A stretch of DNA of 64,000 bases from an uncultured Fibrobacter sp. (GTDB lineage Bacteria; Fibrobacterota; Fibrobacteria; Fibrobacterales; Fibrobacteraceae). The stretch is taken from contig CAKUXP010000014.1 in assembly GCA_934700345.1 (NCBI GenBank), positions 11,212-75,211 of the forward strand, given 5' to 3'. The translations under genes and the position numbers were made by a program. The notes under the pieces were generated by a model. That model was given only the letters and a program-made list of their open reading frames with translations. It did not search any database and had not been told where the DNA came from. Of the stretch, positions 34,618 to 43,045 are shown piece after piece; position 1 is the stretch's first letter; each line of letters begins with the position of its first letter.

Positions 34618-36111
34618 ATGTTTACGTGGCTCGATTGGCTAGTTCTCGTTTTCTACATTCTCCTTTCCGTCGGGATTGGCCTCTGGGCTTCGCGCGGAAA
34701 CAAGGGTTTTGGCGACTATATGCGTGGCGGCGGATCGATGCCATGGGTCGCTATCGGGATAAGCCTGATAGCGACATCGGTCAGCGCAACGACGTTTCTC
34801 GGAAATCCGGCGGAGTCCTATGCTGCGGACATGAGCTTTCTCATGAACAATGTCGGAGCGGCCATCGCCATCGCTGTCGTGGGGTTCGTATTTATCCCGA
34901 GGATTCGCAGGTCGAACATTTCGAGCGCCTACGAGCTTTTTGAAATCCGCTTTTCCCCTTGGATCCGTCGGCTTGCCGCAATCTTTTACAGTCTGCATCT
35001 TTTGCTCCGGATGGGAATTCTCCTCTATGCGCCGTCCCTCGTGCTCGCGCCGATTCTCGGGATAGACATTCACTGGGCGATTCTTGTCACGGCGGTCGTG
35101 GCCACGCTCTACACGTGGTATGGAGGATTCAAGGCGGTCGTCTGGACGGACGTGATGCAGTTCCTCGTTCTTTTTGGTGGCGGGGTTATCGCTCTTTACA
35201 TTCTTTCGAAGGGCGTCGGTGGGTTTGACGAAATGCTCGTGCTTGCCTCGTCGGCGGGCAAGACGAAATTCTTCGACGTTTCGGACTGGAATCCGGCGAA
35301 CGCACGAAATCTTCTCTCGGCGGGAATCGCCTACGGCGTTATCGAAATTTCGATCCGCGGCTGCGACCAGCAGTTTGTCCAGCGCTACCTGAGCTGCGGT
35401 TCCATCCGATCCGCCAATGCGTCAAGCGTTCTCAGCATGGTTCTCGGAATCTTTGTTTCCGTCCTTTTCTTTTTGGTCGGGGCAGGGCTTTTCGTCTATT
35501 ACCGCGTAAGTGGCGTGGAACTCCTTCCTCCGGAAGTCCACCTGAACGAAGTGTTCCCCTACTTTATCGTCCATGTCCTCCCGCCGGGGGCTACCGGGCT
35601 TGTCGTCGCGGCCATCTATGCTGCAGCCATGAGCAGCCTTTCGAGCGCTATCAATGCGCTGGGCAATACGACGGTGAAGGATATTATGCTCGTCCGTTCC
35701 GAGAATGCGAAGGACCTTGCGAAAGCGAAACGCTGGACGCTCCTCTGGGCAGTCCTCAGCACGCTGTGCGCCTTTGTCGCAGCGGATATGCAGAGTTCCC
35801 TTCTTTCGAATGCGCTCTTCTTTACCGGACTTTTTACGGGACCGCTCCTTGCGCTGTTCCTTCTTGCTTTTTTTTCGAGAAGGATTTCTTCCTCGGCGGT
35901 TGCAGCCGGTGTCGTGTGCGGCATGGTGTCTATCCTGCTGTTTAACCGTATCCCGATGTTTCCGGCGTATGTTCCGCCTTTTGACGGCGTGTTCTGCTTT
36001 TTCTGGAATCCCGCGATTTCCTGCTCGGCGACGCTTGTCGCGACGAATATCCTCCGGATTTTCCTGAAGCGTCCGGAATCCCAAATTTCAGATGAACGAG
36101 GAAGCCGATGA
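34618..36111 (+). CDS. Sodium:solute symporter family transporter
   Basis: A 497-residue protein with about 13 hydrophobic helices. It has the SSS hallmarks: GDYMRGGGSMPWVAIGISLIA near residue 30-50, ATSVSATTFLGNPAESY in the second helix, WYGGFKAVVWTDVMQF (about 163-178) and AMSSLSSAINALGNTTVKD, where sodium-site Ser residues lie. Substrate (sugar, amino acid or vitamin) cannot be read. It is followed by tadA with an ATGA overlap. Confidence 0.85.
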   Translation: MFTWLDWLVLVFYILLSVGIGLWASRGNKGFGDYMRGGGSMPWVAIGISLIATSVSATTFLGNPAESYAADMSFLMNNVGAAIAIAVVGFVFIPRIRRSNISSAYELFEIRFSPWIRRLAAIFYSLHLLLRMGILLYAPSLVLAPILGIDIHWAILVTAVVATLYTWYGGFKAVVWTDVMQFLVLFGGGVIALYILSKGVGGFDEMLVLASSAGKTKFFDVSDWNPANARNLLSAGIAYGVIEISIRGCDQQFVQRYLSCGSIRSANASSVLSMVLGIFVSVLFFLVGAGLFVYYRVSGVELLPPEVHLNEVFPYFIVHVLPPGATGLVVAAIYAAAMSSLSSAINALGNTTVKDIMLVRSENAKDLAKAKRWTLLWAVLSTLCAFVAADMQSSLLSNALFFTGLFTGPLLALFLLAFFSRRISSSAVAAGVVCGMVSILLFNRIPMFPAYVPPFDGVFCFFWNPAISCSATLVATNILRIFLKRPESQISDERGSR

Positions 36112-36611
36112 CGGACAGGGAAGACGAGCTCTGGATGGAAATGGCGATTCGCGAAGCGGAACGCGCTTACGAGTTGGGCGAAGTTCCGATTGGTTGCGTT
36201 ATCGTGAAGGATGGACGCTGCATCGGAAAGGGCTATAACCAGGTCGAGACGCTCAAGGACGCGACTGCCCATGCGGAAATTGTCGCCATCGGGTCGGCTT
36301 CGGCTTCGCTTGGAAACTGGAGGCTTTCGGGCGCGACGCTCTACGTAACGCTTGAACCCTGCCCGATGTGCGCAGGCGCCATCCTGAACAGCCGGATTTC
36401 CCGGGTTGTCTATGGTTCGCCAGACAGGCGCTTTGGCGGATGCGGCACGACCATCGACGTGATTTCGAACAACGCGATCGGACAGAAGGTCCTTTTGGAA
36501 GGCGGCGTAAAGGCGGAGGCGTGCCTTGGTCTCATCCAGGCGTTCTTTATGGAAATGCGCCAGAAGAAGGGCGATTCCGGAGCGAAACCGCCAAAAATAT
36601 TCTCCCCTTAA
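36108..36611 (+). CDS. tadA: tRNA-specific adenosine deaminase
   Basis: A 167-residue zinc deaminase that makes inosine at position 34 of tRNA-Arg(ACG). Zinc and catalytic motifs HAE (in ATAHAEIVAIG) and PCPMCAGAI are both present, with GCGTTIDV and LEGG as usual. It overlaps the symporter stop. Confidence 0.92.
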   Translation: MTDREDELWMEMAIREAERAYELGEVPIGCVIVKDGRCIGKGYNQVETLKDATAHAEIVAIGSASASLGNWRLSGATLYVTLEPCPMCAGAILNSRISRVVYGSPDRRFGGCGTTIDVISNNAIGQKVLLEGGVKAEACLGLIQAFFMEMRQKKGDSGAKPPKIFSP

Positions 36612-36613
36612 TT

Positions 36614-36619
36614 TATCTT
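36614..36619 (+). promoter_or_regulatory. Candidate -10 hexamer abutting the lipoprotein start
   Basis: TATCTT is followed by six bases (tgcaat) and the ATG at 36626. Confidence 0.45.
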
Positions 36620-36625
36620 TGCAAT

Positions 36626-37537
36626 ATGGCTGTCTTTAAAAATTCAACTGCCGGAAAATCGGCTTCGGTTCGTTTGTCCGATTCATCGCCCGGAACTTTC
36701 CGGTTTTTCGGGATTCTTTTCCTGCTCGCCTTTTCGCCTGTCTTTTTTGCCTGTGAGGACAGAAGCGTCTTGCTTGGATTCAACACGCAGAATCCCGCGC
36801 CCGAGGACTACGAACTGAAAAGTTTTCTGCAGGTCCTGGTGAACTCTTCGGAACAGAATCCCGCTGATTCGGGGCTTTCCATGACTGCGCAACTGAATCT
36901 GCATATCCATTCGGAACTTCTTTCCGCCTATGACGACGGAACGGGACGCTTTTTGCTTCGGGTGGATTCCGCGGACTATTCGTCGGACAATCGCTCGGTC
37001 GAGGAGACGGATCATATCGAACGTTACCTGCGGACGCAAACGGTCCAATACAAGATGGGCGGAGACGGCGAGATGGGAGCTGTCCAGTTCGACGAAATGG
37101 TCGCCTTGCCCGATGTCGGGGACGTTGATGTCCGGAAAATCTTTTTGAAGGTGCAGCCCGTGCTTCCGGCAAGTCCTGTCTCGGTGGGGGATTCGTGGGA
37201 ACGCCAGCAGATGCTCACCGACGATCGAGGGAAGACCTGCGTGGTGTATAAGTGGTTCAAGCTTGAAGAACTCCTAGAACGCGACGGGACGAAGCTCGCC
37301 CGGTTGAAGATGAACGTCCGTTATCGCCAGAACAGCGAAGACGACTTGCAGATTACGGAAAGCCCGGATTTTATTCTCGGAACAGGAACGGTTCTTTTTG
37401 ACGTTCTCGCCGGCAAGGTTGTCGAAGGGAATTTACTTGTCGAAGGAAAGCTGCGCGTTATCGAAAAGAAAAGCGGGGATACCATCCCCGATCTGCGCGT
37501 TCGCCAGAAACTTTCGCTCCGGAGGGTCCATCCGTGA
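36626..37537 (+). CDS. Lipoprotein of unknown function
   Basis: A 303-residue protein with a long positive N-terminus, then a hydrophobic run and lipobox VFFACED (Cys about 43). The mature part (about 60-303) is beta-rich with NLHIHSELLSAYDDGTGRFL and later VSVGDSWERQQML and EGKLRVIEKKSGD; the order recalls DUF6263-type lipoproteins, which is tentative. The ATG at 36626 is chosen over a longer frame that overlaps tadA. It shares GTGA with the next gene. Confidence 0.65.
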   Translation: MAVFKNSTAGKSASVRLSDSSPGTFRFFGILFLLAFSPVFFACEDRSVLLGFNTQNPAPEDYELKSFLQVLVNSSEQNPADSGLSMTAQLNLHIHSELLSAYDDGTGRFLLRVDSADYSSDNRSVEETDHIERYLRTQTVQYKMGGDGEMGAVQFDEMVALPDVGDVDVRKIFLKVQPVLPASPVSVGDSWERQQMLTDDRGKTCVVYKWFKLEELLERDGTKLARLKMNVRYRQNSEDDLQITESPDFILGTGTVLFDVLAGKVVEGNLLVEGKLRVIEKKSGDTIPDLRVRQKLSLRRVHP

Positions 37538-38232
37538 AGCGTCTCGCCCTTGTTCTTTTTCTATTTGGCGTTTCGTTCGCCGTGACGCCCTTTCCGCAGA
37601 TTAAGCATCACAAGGTGACGCTTTCCGAGCGTTCCTCGCCGTATCTCCTGGAATCGAGCTTTGTCCTTTCGGAAATCGATACGCTCCTTGTCGAGCCGGG
37701 CGTCGAGGTTTTTTTTAGCGGATATGCGAAACTTTACTTGCGCGGGACTGTCCGCATCGAAGGAACGGCGGAAAAGCCTGTCGCGTTTCTTTCCGCAGAT
37801 TCGACGGAATCCTGGAACGGCCTGTATTTTTCGACGGGAGAACGCTATTTCTTCGTGAAGCACTTGCGCATCGAAAACGCCTTTCGGAATACGGTCATCC
37901 GCTCCCAGGGAATTTTCGAGAATGTCCGGTTCGTCAATAACTATTACGGGCTCTGGGTTGAAAATTCGCCCCGGTTCGAGCTTCTAGGCTGCGACTTTTC
38001 CCGTAACCGCTTCGCTCTTTCCGTCGGAGTTGGGACTGTCCGGTTCAGGGACACGAAAATCCACGACAATGTCTTTGGGCTCTATCTCTACCGGGGAACG
38101 TCCTTTGACGGTGAAAGCCGGCTTGTCGCGAATAATCTGGAAGCGGATATCCGCAAGGAATCCGACGAGCAGGCGGTGAAGGGACGCAAGGTTTCAAAGA
38201 ACGTCTGGCAGCGCATCGAGGCCGAATTCTAG
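37534..38232 (+). CDS. Secreted right-handed beta-helix protein
   Basis: A 232-residue protein that begins with GTG inside the previous stop. A signal peptide (about 1-16, ending SFAV) is followed by a polar-hydrophobic repeat: LLVEPGVEVFFSGYAKLYLRG, TVRIEGTAEKPVAFLSADSTESW, FENVRFVNNYYGLWVENSPRFE and TKIHDNVFGLYLYRG, the rungs of a parallel beta-helix of the NosD/pectate-lyase type. No catalytic residues are evident. It probably binds or presents something in the periplasm. Confidence 0.7.
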   Translation: MKRLALVLFLFGVSFAVTPFPQIKHHKVTLSERSSPYLLESSFVLSEIDTLLVEPGVEVFFSGYAKLYLRGTVRIEGTAEKPVAFLSADSTESWNGLYFSTGERYFFVKHLRIENAFRNTVIRSQGIFENVRFVNNYYGLWVENSPRFELLGCDFSRNRFALSVGVGTVRFRDTKIHDNVFGLYLYRGTSFDGESRLVANNLEADIRKESDEQAVKGRKVSKNVWQRIEAEF

Positions 38233-38241
38233 AGGTCGAAA

Positions 38242-39132
38242 GTGGAAGAATCGTTTCGCAGGGCTATTCGAAAGATGACGGGCTCGAGCTTGCTCGGGAT
38301 GGGCTTTCGGCAGGACCGGTCTTCGGAACTTTCGAATCTCTCGCAGGCGATGGATGTTCGCTGGTCGATAGCCTTGAATGAACATCTCGACGCCGCGGAA
38401 TCGAGCCCGGAAGAGATGATGTCCGGAGGCGAGATGATTTCGAACGGCTCTTCGGCGTGGAAGCTCGCAGCGGAGGATTTCCCGGTTATTCTCGACGAGT
38501 ACCGGCTTAAGTTCCGGGAGTTCCGCTTTAAGTGGATGCAGCGTTTCGCGACGGACGAAATCACCCGGATGCTTTCGCAGAACCAGTATATCCTGCCGGG
38601 GGAGAACGGTTACTTCTTTTCGGCGAATGCGGAGAAGTTGCGCAACCTCTATTTTTCCACGATACACTTGATGGTGGGAGATGCCGAAAAGCTTCTGGTC
38701 AATCTTTCGGGGCGCGTCGAGCATATCCAGGACAAGCTGTCGAAGATGTGGTATCGGGAAAGCGCTCTCGATGCGGTTTCCAAGATCTTGCCGTCTCTCG
38801 AAGCGGCCCTCCGCGCAAGCGAGTACGCCTTGACTTCCCGTCTGCGCGCATCGCTCGCAAGCGTTGCCCGGAAACGCTTCATGGCGGAGTTCAAGGCTCC
38901 CCGCGAAAGGAAATGTTTCCCGTCTGCGCGTTCCTGCGCAAAGAACCTGGGCGCGAACAGTTCGAACATCGCCTACGAAAACGCTTTTCTCGCCTTTACG
39001 GACGACTTCTGCGACTATGCGGAAGGCGTCACGCTCTACATCGGGGAATGGTATTCGGAAAAATGGCTTTTGTACCTGCGCGGGTTTTCCCGCGGCCAGC
39101 TGGATCTCTTTACCCATAAAACCACGGAATAA
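38242..39132 (+). CDS. Conserved protein, first gene of the MotA/OmpA-like operon (DUF3348-like)
   Basis: A 296-residue cytosolic protein with a GTG start. The opening FRRAIRKMTGSSLLGMGFRQ and DRSSELSNLSQAMDVRWSIA resemble my memory of DUF3348 proteins, which precede DUF802 (MotA-like), OmpA-like and DUF2894 genes in proteobacterial operons; this is inference. The rest is helical. A segment HIQDKLSKMWYRESALDAVS suggests a coiled helix. It is 2 bp before the channel gene, so they are one operon. Confidence 0.5.
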   Translation: MEESFRRAIRKMTGSSLLGMGFRQDRSSELSNLSQAMDVRWSIALNEHLDAAESSPEEMMSGGEMISNGSSAWKLAAEDFPVILDEYRLKFREFRFKWMQRFATDEITRMLSQNQYILPGENGYFFSANAEKLRNLYFSTIHLMVGDAEKLLVNLSGRVEHIQDKLSKMWYRESALDAVSKILPSLEAALRASEYALTSRLRASLASVARKRFMAEFKAPRERKCFPSARSCAKNLGANSSNIAYENAFLAFTDDFCDYAEGVTLYIGEWYSEKWLLYLRGFSRGQLDLFTHKTTE

Positions 39133-39134
39133 AA

Positions 39135-40919
39135 ATGAAAAAATCTCTTTGGACGTTGCTTGTTTCTTTAATCGGAGCGGTGGTTCTTGTCTCCGGGGCG
39201 TTCTATTTCGGCGCGCCTCTTTTCGGCTGGCTCATCATGATAGCCATCTTCGCCATCTATGCTCTCACCGCCTGGAATACGTTCCAGGCTATCTGCCGGA
39301 TTGCCAGGGAACGCAATCTCGCTTCCAGATACGCATCTCTCTATGAATCGGGAAATTCTCCGTCGGATGCGGAAATCGAAGGCGCTGGAATCCTCAATGG
39401 GCGAATCCGGTTCCTGCGTTCGCTGTCTGCACGAAAAGTACTTTTCCAGGTTCAGGACTTGCCCTTTCTCAAGACGACCTGGGCCGCCGAGGAGGAAAGT
39501 TCCGTTCGGAGCGGGAGCGGAGTCGTGGTTCTGCTCGGTCTGATGGGAACATTTTTCGGCCTGATGCTTTCGATCAATGCGGCGGGAAGCGCCATCGATT
39601 CGAGCGCGACTTCCGAGACGACTCTCGGCATCATCCAAAATATCTTTTCGAGCATGAAGGGAATTTTCGGGTCGTCCCTTTGCGGTCTCTTTGCCGCGTT
39701 GATTCTGAATGCGATTCATTCCGTGTATTCGTCGGACAGGGAAGCCTGGATTTCCGAACTGGACCGTTTTACCTTGCTCTATCTCGTTCCGAAGAGCGGT
39801 TCTGCGGAAAGCGCTGTCGCGGGTGAAATCCGGGAACTTTCGCTTTCGCTGAAGGGCGCGGAAGATGTGCGAGCGTCCGAGTTCAGGGAAATGCTGAACG
39901 CTTCCAAGTCGGCGGACGAAAATCGCTTTGCCGAATTGAAGAAAGGCCTTTCCGAAATGCAAGCCTCCCTTGCCGGAAATATCCTGAAAATCGGCGAGGA
40001 GACGCTCCGGCGCCTTTCGGAATCGCAAAATGCCGCGCTCGACGGGATGCGGACCGTGGTGCGGAAAATGGCGGAGGATTTCTCGGAAGCCGGAAAGGGT
40101 GCGGCTTCGACTCTGCTTGAATCCGGGACCGCGGTGACGGAGAAACTCCGCGATTCGCTTTCTTCGGTGACCGGCGGACTTTCCGAGGAAATGCAGAAGC
40201 TTTCTTCGAGCGTCCGGTCGATTGAATCCGGCGTGGTGAATGGACTCGAAAAGGAAATTTCGAATCTTTCGACAAATATGGCAAGCTCGATTTCGAATCA
40301 TCTAGACATCCAGATGGAAAATTCCGGCGAAAGGTGGAACCGCTTCATGGAGGCTCTCAAGGCTTCGACTGAAAAGGTCGCCGAGGCGGAACAGAAAGGT
40401 CTGGAAATCTTGCAAACCGTGGCCGAAAACGTCGCGTCCAAGGCGAACGAATCGACAGTCGGACTATCGGAAACCGTTTCGCGTGAAATCGAAAGCCTCT
40501 CGCAAAAGGTCCAGTCCTCGTTTGCGGAACTTTCGCGGTCTTCGGAATCCCTTGTCGCTTCGCAACAGTCGCTCATTTCTGGAATCGATTCCCGCGTGGC
40601 GAAGGAAAACGAATCCACGGAAGCGCTTTCTTCGAGCGTTGCCGAAGCGGCAAAGCTCATGCGTGTAAACCAGTCGGAACTTTCGGCGAACCTCGAAATG
40701 TTCGGCAAGGGAATCGAAGCGGTCCTTTCGAAGCTTTCCGGCGATGTCCCCGAACGGGAAAACGAACAGAATTTCATCGAACAGCTGAATTCCGCGCTCC
40801 AGTCGTTTGAAGAACGCTCCGGCGAAGTCCTTCTCGAAAACGCCCTGAAAACGCAGGAAATCCTGCTCGAAATCCTGGACCAGGTTCAGAAGGCTCCCGC
40901 AAAGCCGAAGGCGGAATAG
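39135..40919 (+). CDS. MotA/ExbB/ZorA-like channel with long coiled-coil tail
   Basis: A 594-residue inner-membrane protein. Two helices open it (about 8-25 and 30-48). After a cytoplasmic stretch, the pair that forms the proton channel in MotA/TolQ/ExbB proteins lies at about 130-150 (VVVLLGLMGTFFGLMLSI) and about 170-195 (MKGIFGSSLCGLFAALIL). The remaining 390 residues are a long coiled-coil tail rich in Glu, Ser, Lys and Ala, as in ZorA of the Zorya anti-phage system and in DUF802 proteins. It should conduct protons together with the next protein. No ZorC, ZorD or ZorE gene is nearby. Confidence 0.75.
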   Translation: MKKSLWTLLVSLIGAVVLVSGAFYFGAPLFGWLIMIAIFAIYALTAWNTFQAICRIARERNLASRYASLYESGNSPSDAEIEGAGILNGRIRFLRSLSARKVLFQVQDLPFLKTTWAAEEESSVRSGSGVVVLLGLMGTFFGLMLSINAAGSAIDSSATSETTLGIIQNIFSSMKGIFGSSLCGLFAALILNAIHSVYSSDREAWISELDRFTLLYLVPKSGSAESAVAGEIRELSLSLKGAEDVRASEFREMLNASKSADENRFAELKKGLSEMQASLAGNILKIGEETLRRLSESQNAALDGMRTVVRKMAEDFSEAGKGAASTLLESGTAVTEKLRDSLSSVTGGLSEEMQKLSSSVRSIESGVVNGLEKEISNLSTNMASSISNHLDIQMENSGERWNRFMEALKASTEKVAEAEQKGLEILQTVAENVASKANESTVGLSETVSREIESLSQKVQSSFAELSRSSESLVASQQSLISGIDSRVAKENESTEALSSSVAEAAKLMRVNQSELSANLEMFGKGIEAVLSKLSGDVPERENEQNFIEQLNSALQSFEERSGEVLLENALKTQEILLEILDQVQKAPAKPKAE

Positions 40920-40922
40920 TCC

Positions 40923-41573
40923 ATGGCGAAACGTCGCGAAGAAAGTCATTGGCTTGTTTTTACGGACCTGACTGCCGGTCTCCTCTCGCTTTTCATTTTG
41001 GCGTTTGTCGCGATGACGACGATGAAGGAAAAGAAGGCGGAAGCGTTGACCCGGACGGAACAGGAAGTCGTGAGCTGCCAGGAGGAGATGCGCCGGGTCG
41101 CGAAGGAGCGGAACGCGCTTCTGTCGCAAAGCCTCAAATCTTCCCTCGAAAAGGGGATCATCGCTCTCGAAAACGGAAACATCCTGATCCAGGCTTCGTT
41201 TCTTTTTCCGCGGAACGGGGCTGACTTAACCGCCGAGGGAATTTCCTACATCAAGTCGATAGGCAAGGGCCTGCAGGATGTTCTCGATACGGGCGATGCA
41301 ATAATGGTTTCCGGTTTTACGGACGATACCCCGACCAATTCCCCGACCTATACGAACTGGAATCTTTCGACGGAACGCGCGGTCAATGTGGTGAAGACGC
41401 TTATCGATCAGGGCTTTTCGCCTGAGCGGGTCTTCGCCGCGGGATTCGGGGAATTCCATCCGAGAGTGCCGAACACGAGCGAAGAGAACCGCCGGCTGAA
41501 CCGTCGCGTGGAAATCGGAATTACGCCGATTCGCAAGTCGAGCGCCGAAACCGCCGGAGAAGCGAAGCGATGA
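40923..41573 (+). CDS. MotB/ZorB-like stator with OmpA domain
   Basis: A 216-residue protein. The single membrane helix contains WLVFTDLTAGLLSLFILAF, with Asp15 in the place of the proton-carrying Asp of MotB and ZorB. A coiled linker (about 38-75) leads to an OmpA-like peptidoglycan-binding domain (about 85-205): VSGFTDDTPTNSPTYTNWNLSTERAVNV and RRLNRRVEIGI hold the usual ligand residues. It starts 3 bp after the channel gene and overlaps the next gene by 4 bp. Confidence 0.82.
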   Translation: MAKRREESHWLVFTDLTAGLLSLFILAFVAMTTMKEKKAEALTRTEQEVVSCQEEMRRVAKERNALLSQSLKSSLEKGIIALENGNILIQASFLFPRNGADLTAEGISYIKSIGKGLQDVLDTGDAIMVSGFTDDTPTNSPTYTNWNLSTERAVNVVKTLIDQGFSPERVFAAGFGEFHPRVPNTSEENRRLNRRVEIGITPIRKSSAETAGEAKR

Positions 41574-42253
41574 GTGGGCCGCTTGATGCCGAATACGACT
41601 CGGTGAGAAACCGTGTCGATTCTCTCCGCAAGAAAGACCGCTTGCCGTTTTGGCGCTTAGCCTTTGCGGACTTTCTGCTTCTGCGGATTGCCGATTACCG
41701 GCTTCTTCACGAGGACGCCGAGGCGTCCGAAACGATTCGCCGCTTGAACCGCTGGGTGGATTTGCACGAAAGGGAACTTTCCCTGTCGGAAAAACCGCAA
41801 AATTCCAAGGTTCCGCTCTGGAACAGGGAATCCCTGAAAAAGGAAACCACCGAATTCCAGAAGAAGCTTTCGTCAAAAAAATATCTGATTCCCGTTGCGG
41901 AACGCATCTCTTTTACTAGCGGCATCGAAAAAGCGCAAAGGCTCGTCGAGGAAGGCTCTTTCGATCTCGCCTATTCCGAACTGTTTGCGCTTCGCTCGCA
42001 ACTGGTTTCCCGCCTGCACCGCTCTTACCGGGCTCGTTCCGCCATGATGCTTTACAGCACTCACCAGGTCGGTTTTGGGCATTCGCCGGCGGGAACGGTT
42101 GTGGGACCTTACAATGCGGAGCATACCCTGGAAAACGCTCTTTCCCTTGTCGGGGAACGCGACGCCATTTGGGTGGAAGATTTCTTGGAACTCTATGACG
42201 GCATTTCAAAAATCACGGAACGCCTTGCTCCGCTAGAACGCAAACGCCGTTGA
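41570..42253 (+). CDS. Conserved protein, last gene of the MotA/OmpA-like operon (DUF2894-like)
   Basis: A 227-residue soluble helical protein. LPFWRLAFADFLLLRIADYRL near the start and a C-terminal half with YNAEHTLENALSLVG are its main features. By position it matches the DUF2894 slot after an OmpA-like gene, which is inference. Its start overlaps the stator stop (ATGA). The copper operon begins 7 bp after its stop with the CsoR-box. Confidence 0.5.
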   Translation: MSGPLDAEYDSVRNRVDSLRKKDRLPFWRLAFADFLLLRIADYRLLHEDAEASETIRRLNRWVDLHERELSLSEKPQNSKVPLWNRESLKKETTEFQKKLSSKKYLIPVAERISFTSGIEKAQRLVEEGSFDLAYSELFALRSQLVSRLHRSYRARSAMMLYSTHQVGFGHSPAGTVVGPYNAEHTLENALSLVGERDAIWVEDFLELYDGISKITERLAPLERKRR

Positions 42254-42259
42254 TCTTAT

Positions 42260-42276
42260 ATACCCTGTGGGGGTAT
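42260..42276. promoter_or_regulatory. CsoR-type operator
   Basis: ATACCCTGTGGGGGTAT is a G-tract palindrome like the known CsoR/RcnR operators. It overlaps the expected -35 region of a promoter whose -10 is TATATT at 42283-42288. Copper binding to CsoR should release it and turn on the operon at 42339. Confidence 0.8.
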
Positions 42277-42338
42277 TTTTTGTATATTGATAGCAAAAGT
42301 CGCTTTTCGGGTCGGATGGCGACGAAAGAGGTTTCGCT

Positions 42339-42647
42339 ATGGTAAAAAAGGCTTGCGATTGCAAGGATTGCAAAATAAAGCATCGCGATGAAACGGAAAT
42401 CCGGCAGATGGTTTCCCGCTTGAACCGGATTGAGGGCCAGATTAAGGGTATCCGGGGAATGCTCGAAAAGGATGCCTATTGCACGGACATCTTAATTCAG
42501 GTTTCGGCGGTGAACGCAGCGCTCAACGCTTTTAACAAGATGCTTCTCTCGAACCATATTCGGACTTGTGTCGCAAAGCATGTGCGGGAAGGCGACGATT
42601 CGGTCATCGACGAGCTTGTCGAAATCCTTCCCAAACTGATGAAATAA
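42339..42647 (+). CDS. csoR: CsoR-type copper-sensing repressor
   Basis: A 102-residue all-helical repressor. The Cys-His-Cys copper ligands fit at Cys48, His73 and Cys77 (DAYCTDIL, LLSNHIRTCVAKH). The helix with QMVSRLNRIEGQIKGIRGML is the family signature. It has an additional cysteine-rich N-terminus (CDCKDC at residues 6-11). It lies behind a CsoR operator and is the first gene of a copper operon. Confidence 0.9.
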   Translation: MVKKACDCKDCKIKHRDETEIRQMVSRLNRIEGQIKGIRGMLEKDAYCTDILIQVSAVNAALNAFNKMLLSNHIRTCVAKHVREGDDSVIDELVEILPKLMK

Positions 42648-42664
42648 AAACAAGGAGTTCCCAA

Positions 42665-43030
42665 GTGTTAAATGTTGTCATTGTCCTGCTTATCCTCGCG
42701 GCGATCGTTTTCGCTGTCCGTTCATCGATTCTGCATTTCAAGGGACAGGGCGCCTGTTGTGGCGGCGGAAGCGGAGAGGCGAAGCCTTTGGAAAAGACGC
42801 TCGAAGGAAAGGTCGTTTGCGAAAAGACGGCTGCCGTCGAAGGGATGGTCTGCAAGAGTTGCGCGGCCCATGTGCAGAACGCGTTGAACGCCTTGGATGG
42901 CGTCTCCGCTAGGGTGAACCTGAAAAAGGCCGAAGTCCAGATCCTCGCTGTCCGTGATGTTTCGAACGAAGAAATTCGGAAGGCCGTTTCCGATGCGGGC
43001 TATGGCGTCGGGAAAATAATCGACCGTTAA
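42665..43030 (+). CDS. Small membrane-anchored HMA-domain protein
   Basis: A 121-residue protein with a GTG start and CAAGGAG upstream. One membrane helix (VVIVLLILAAIVFAV) leads to GACCGGGSG, a Cys-rich patch as in FeoB-associated small proteins. An HMA domain (about 52-121) follows with GMVCKSCAAHV, the CxxC copper site. This fusion of a FeoB-associated-type anchor to a copper-binding domain suggests a membrane-tethered copper carrier that feeds CopA. Confidence 0.75.
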   Translation: MLNVVIVLLILAAIVFAVRSSILHFKGQGACCGGGSGEAKPLEKTLEGKVVCEKTAAVEGMVCKSCAAHVQNALNALDGVSARVNLKKAEVQILAVRDVSNEEIRKAVSDAGYGVGKIIDR

Positions 43031-43045
43031 ACTCTCGGAGAAAAG

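Noticed and set aside
39168..40301. Minus-strand ORF of 377 codons opposite the MotA/ZorA-like gene
   Set aside because: Arg/His-rich shadow frame, with no ribosome binding site or motif. The sense protein has membrane helices and a coiled tail.
38242..42253. A complete Zorya anti-phage system
   Set aside because: The ZorA- and ZorB-like proteins are present, but no ZorC, ZorD helicase or ZorE nuclease is adjacent. The rapA-like SNF2 protein at 16226 is far away and is a housekeeping type. Called a ZorAB/MotAB-like operon only.
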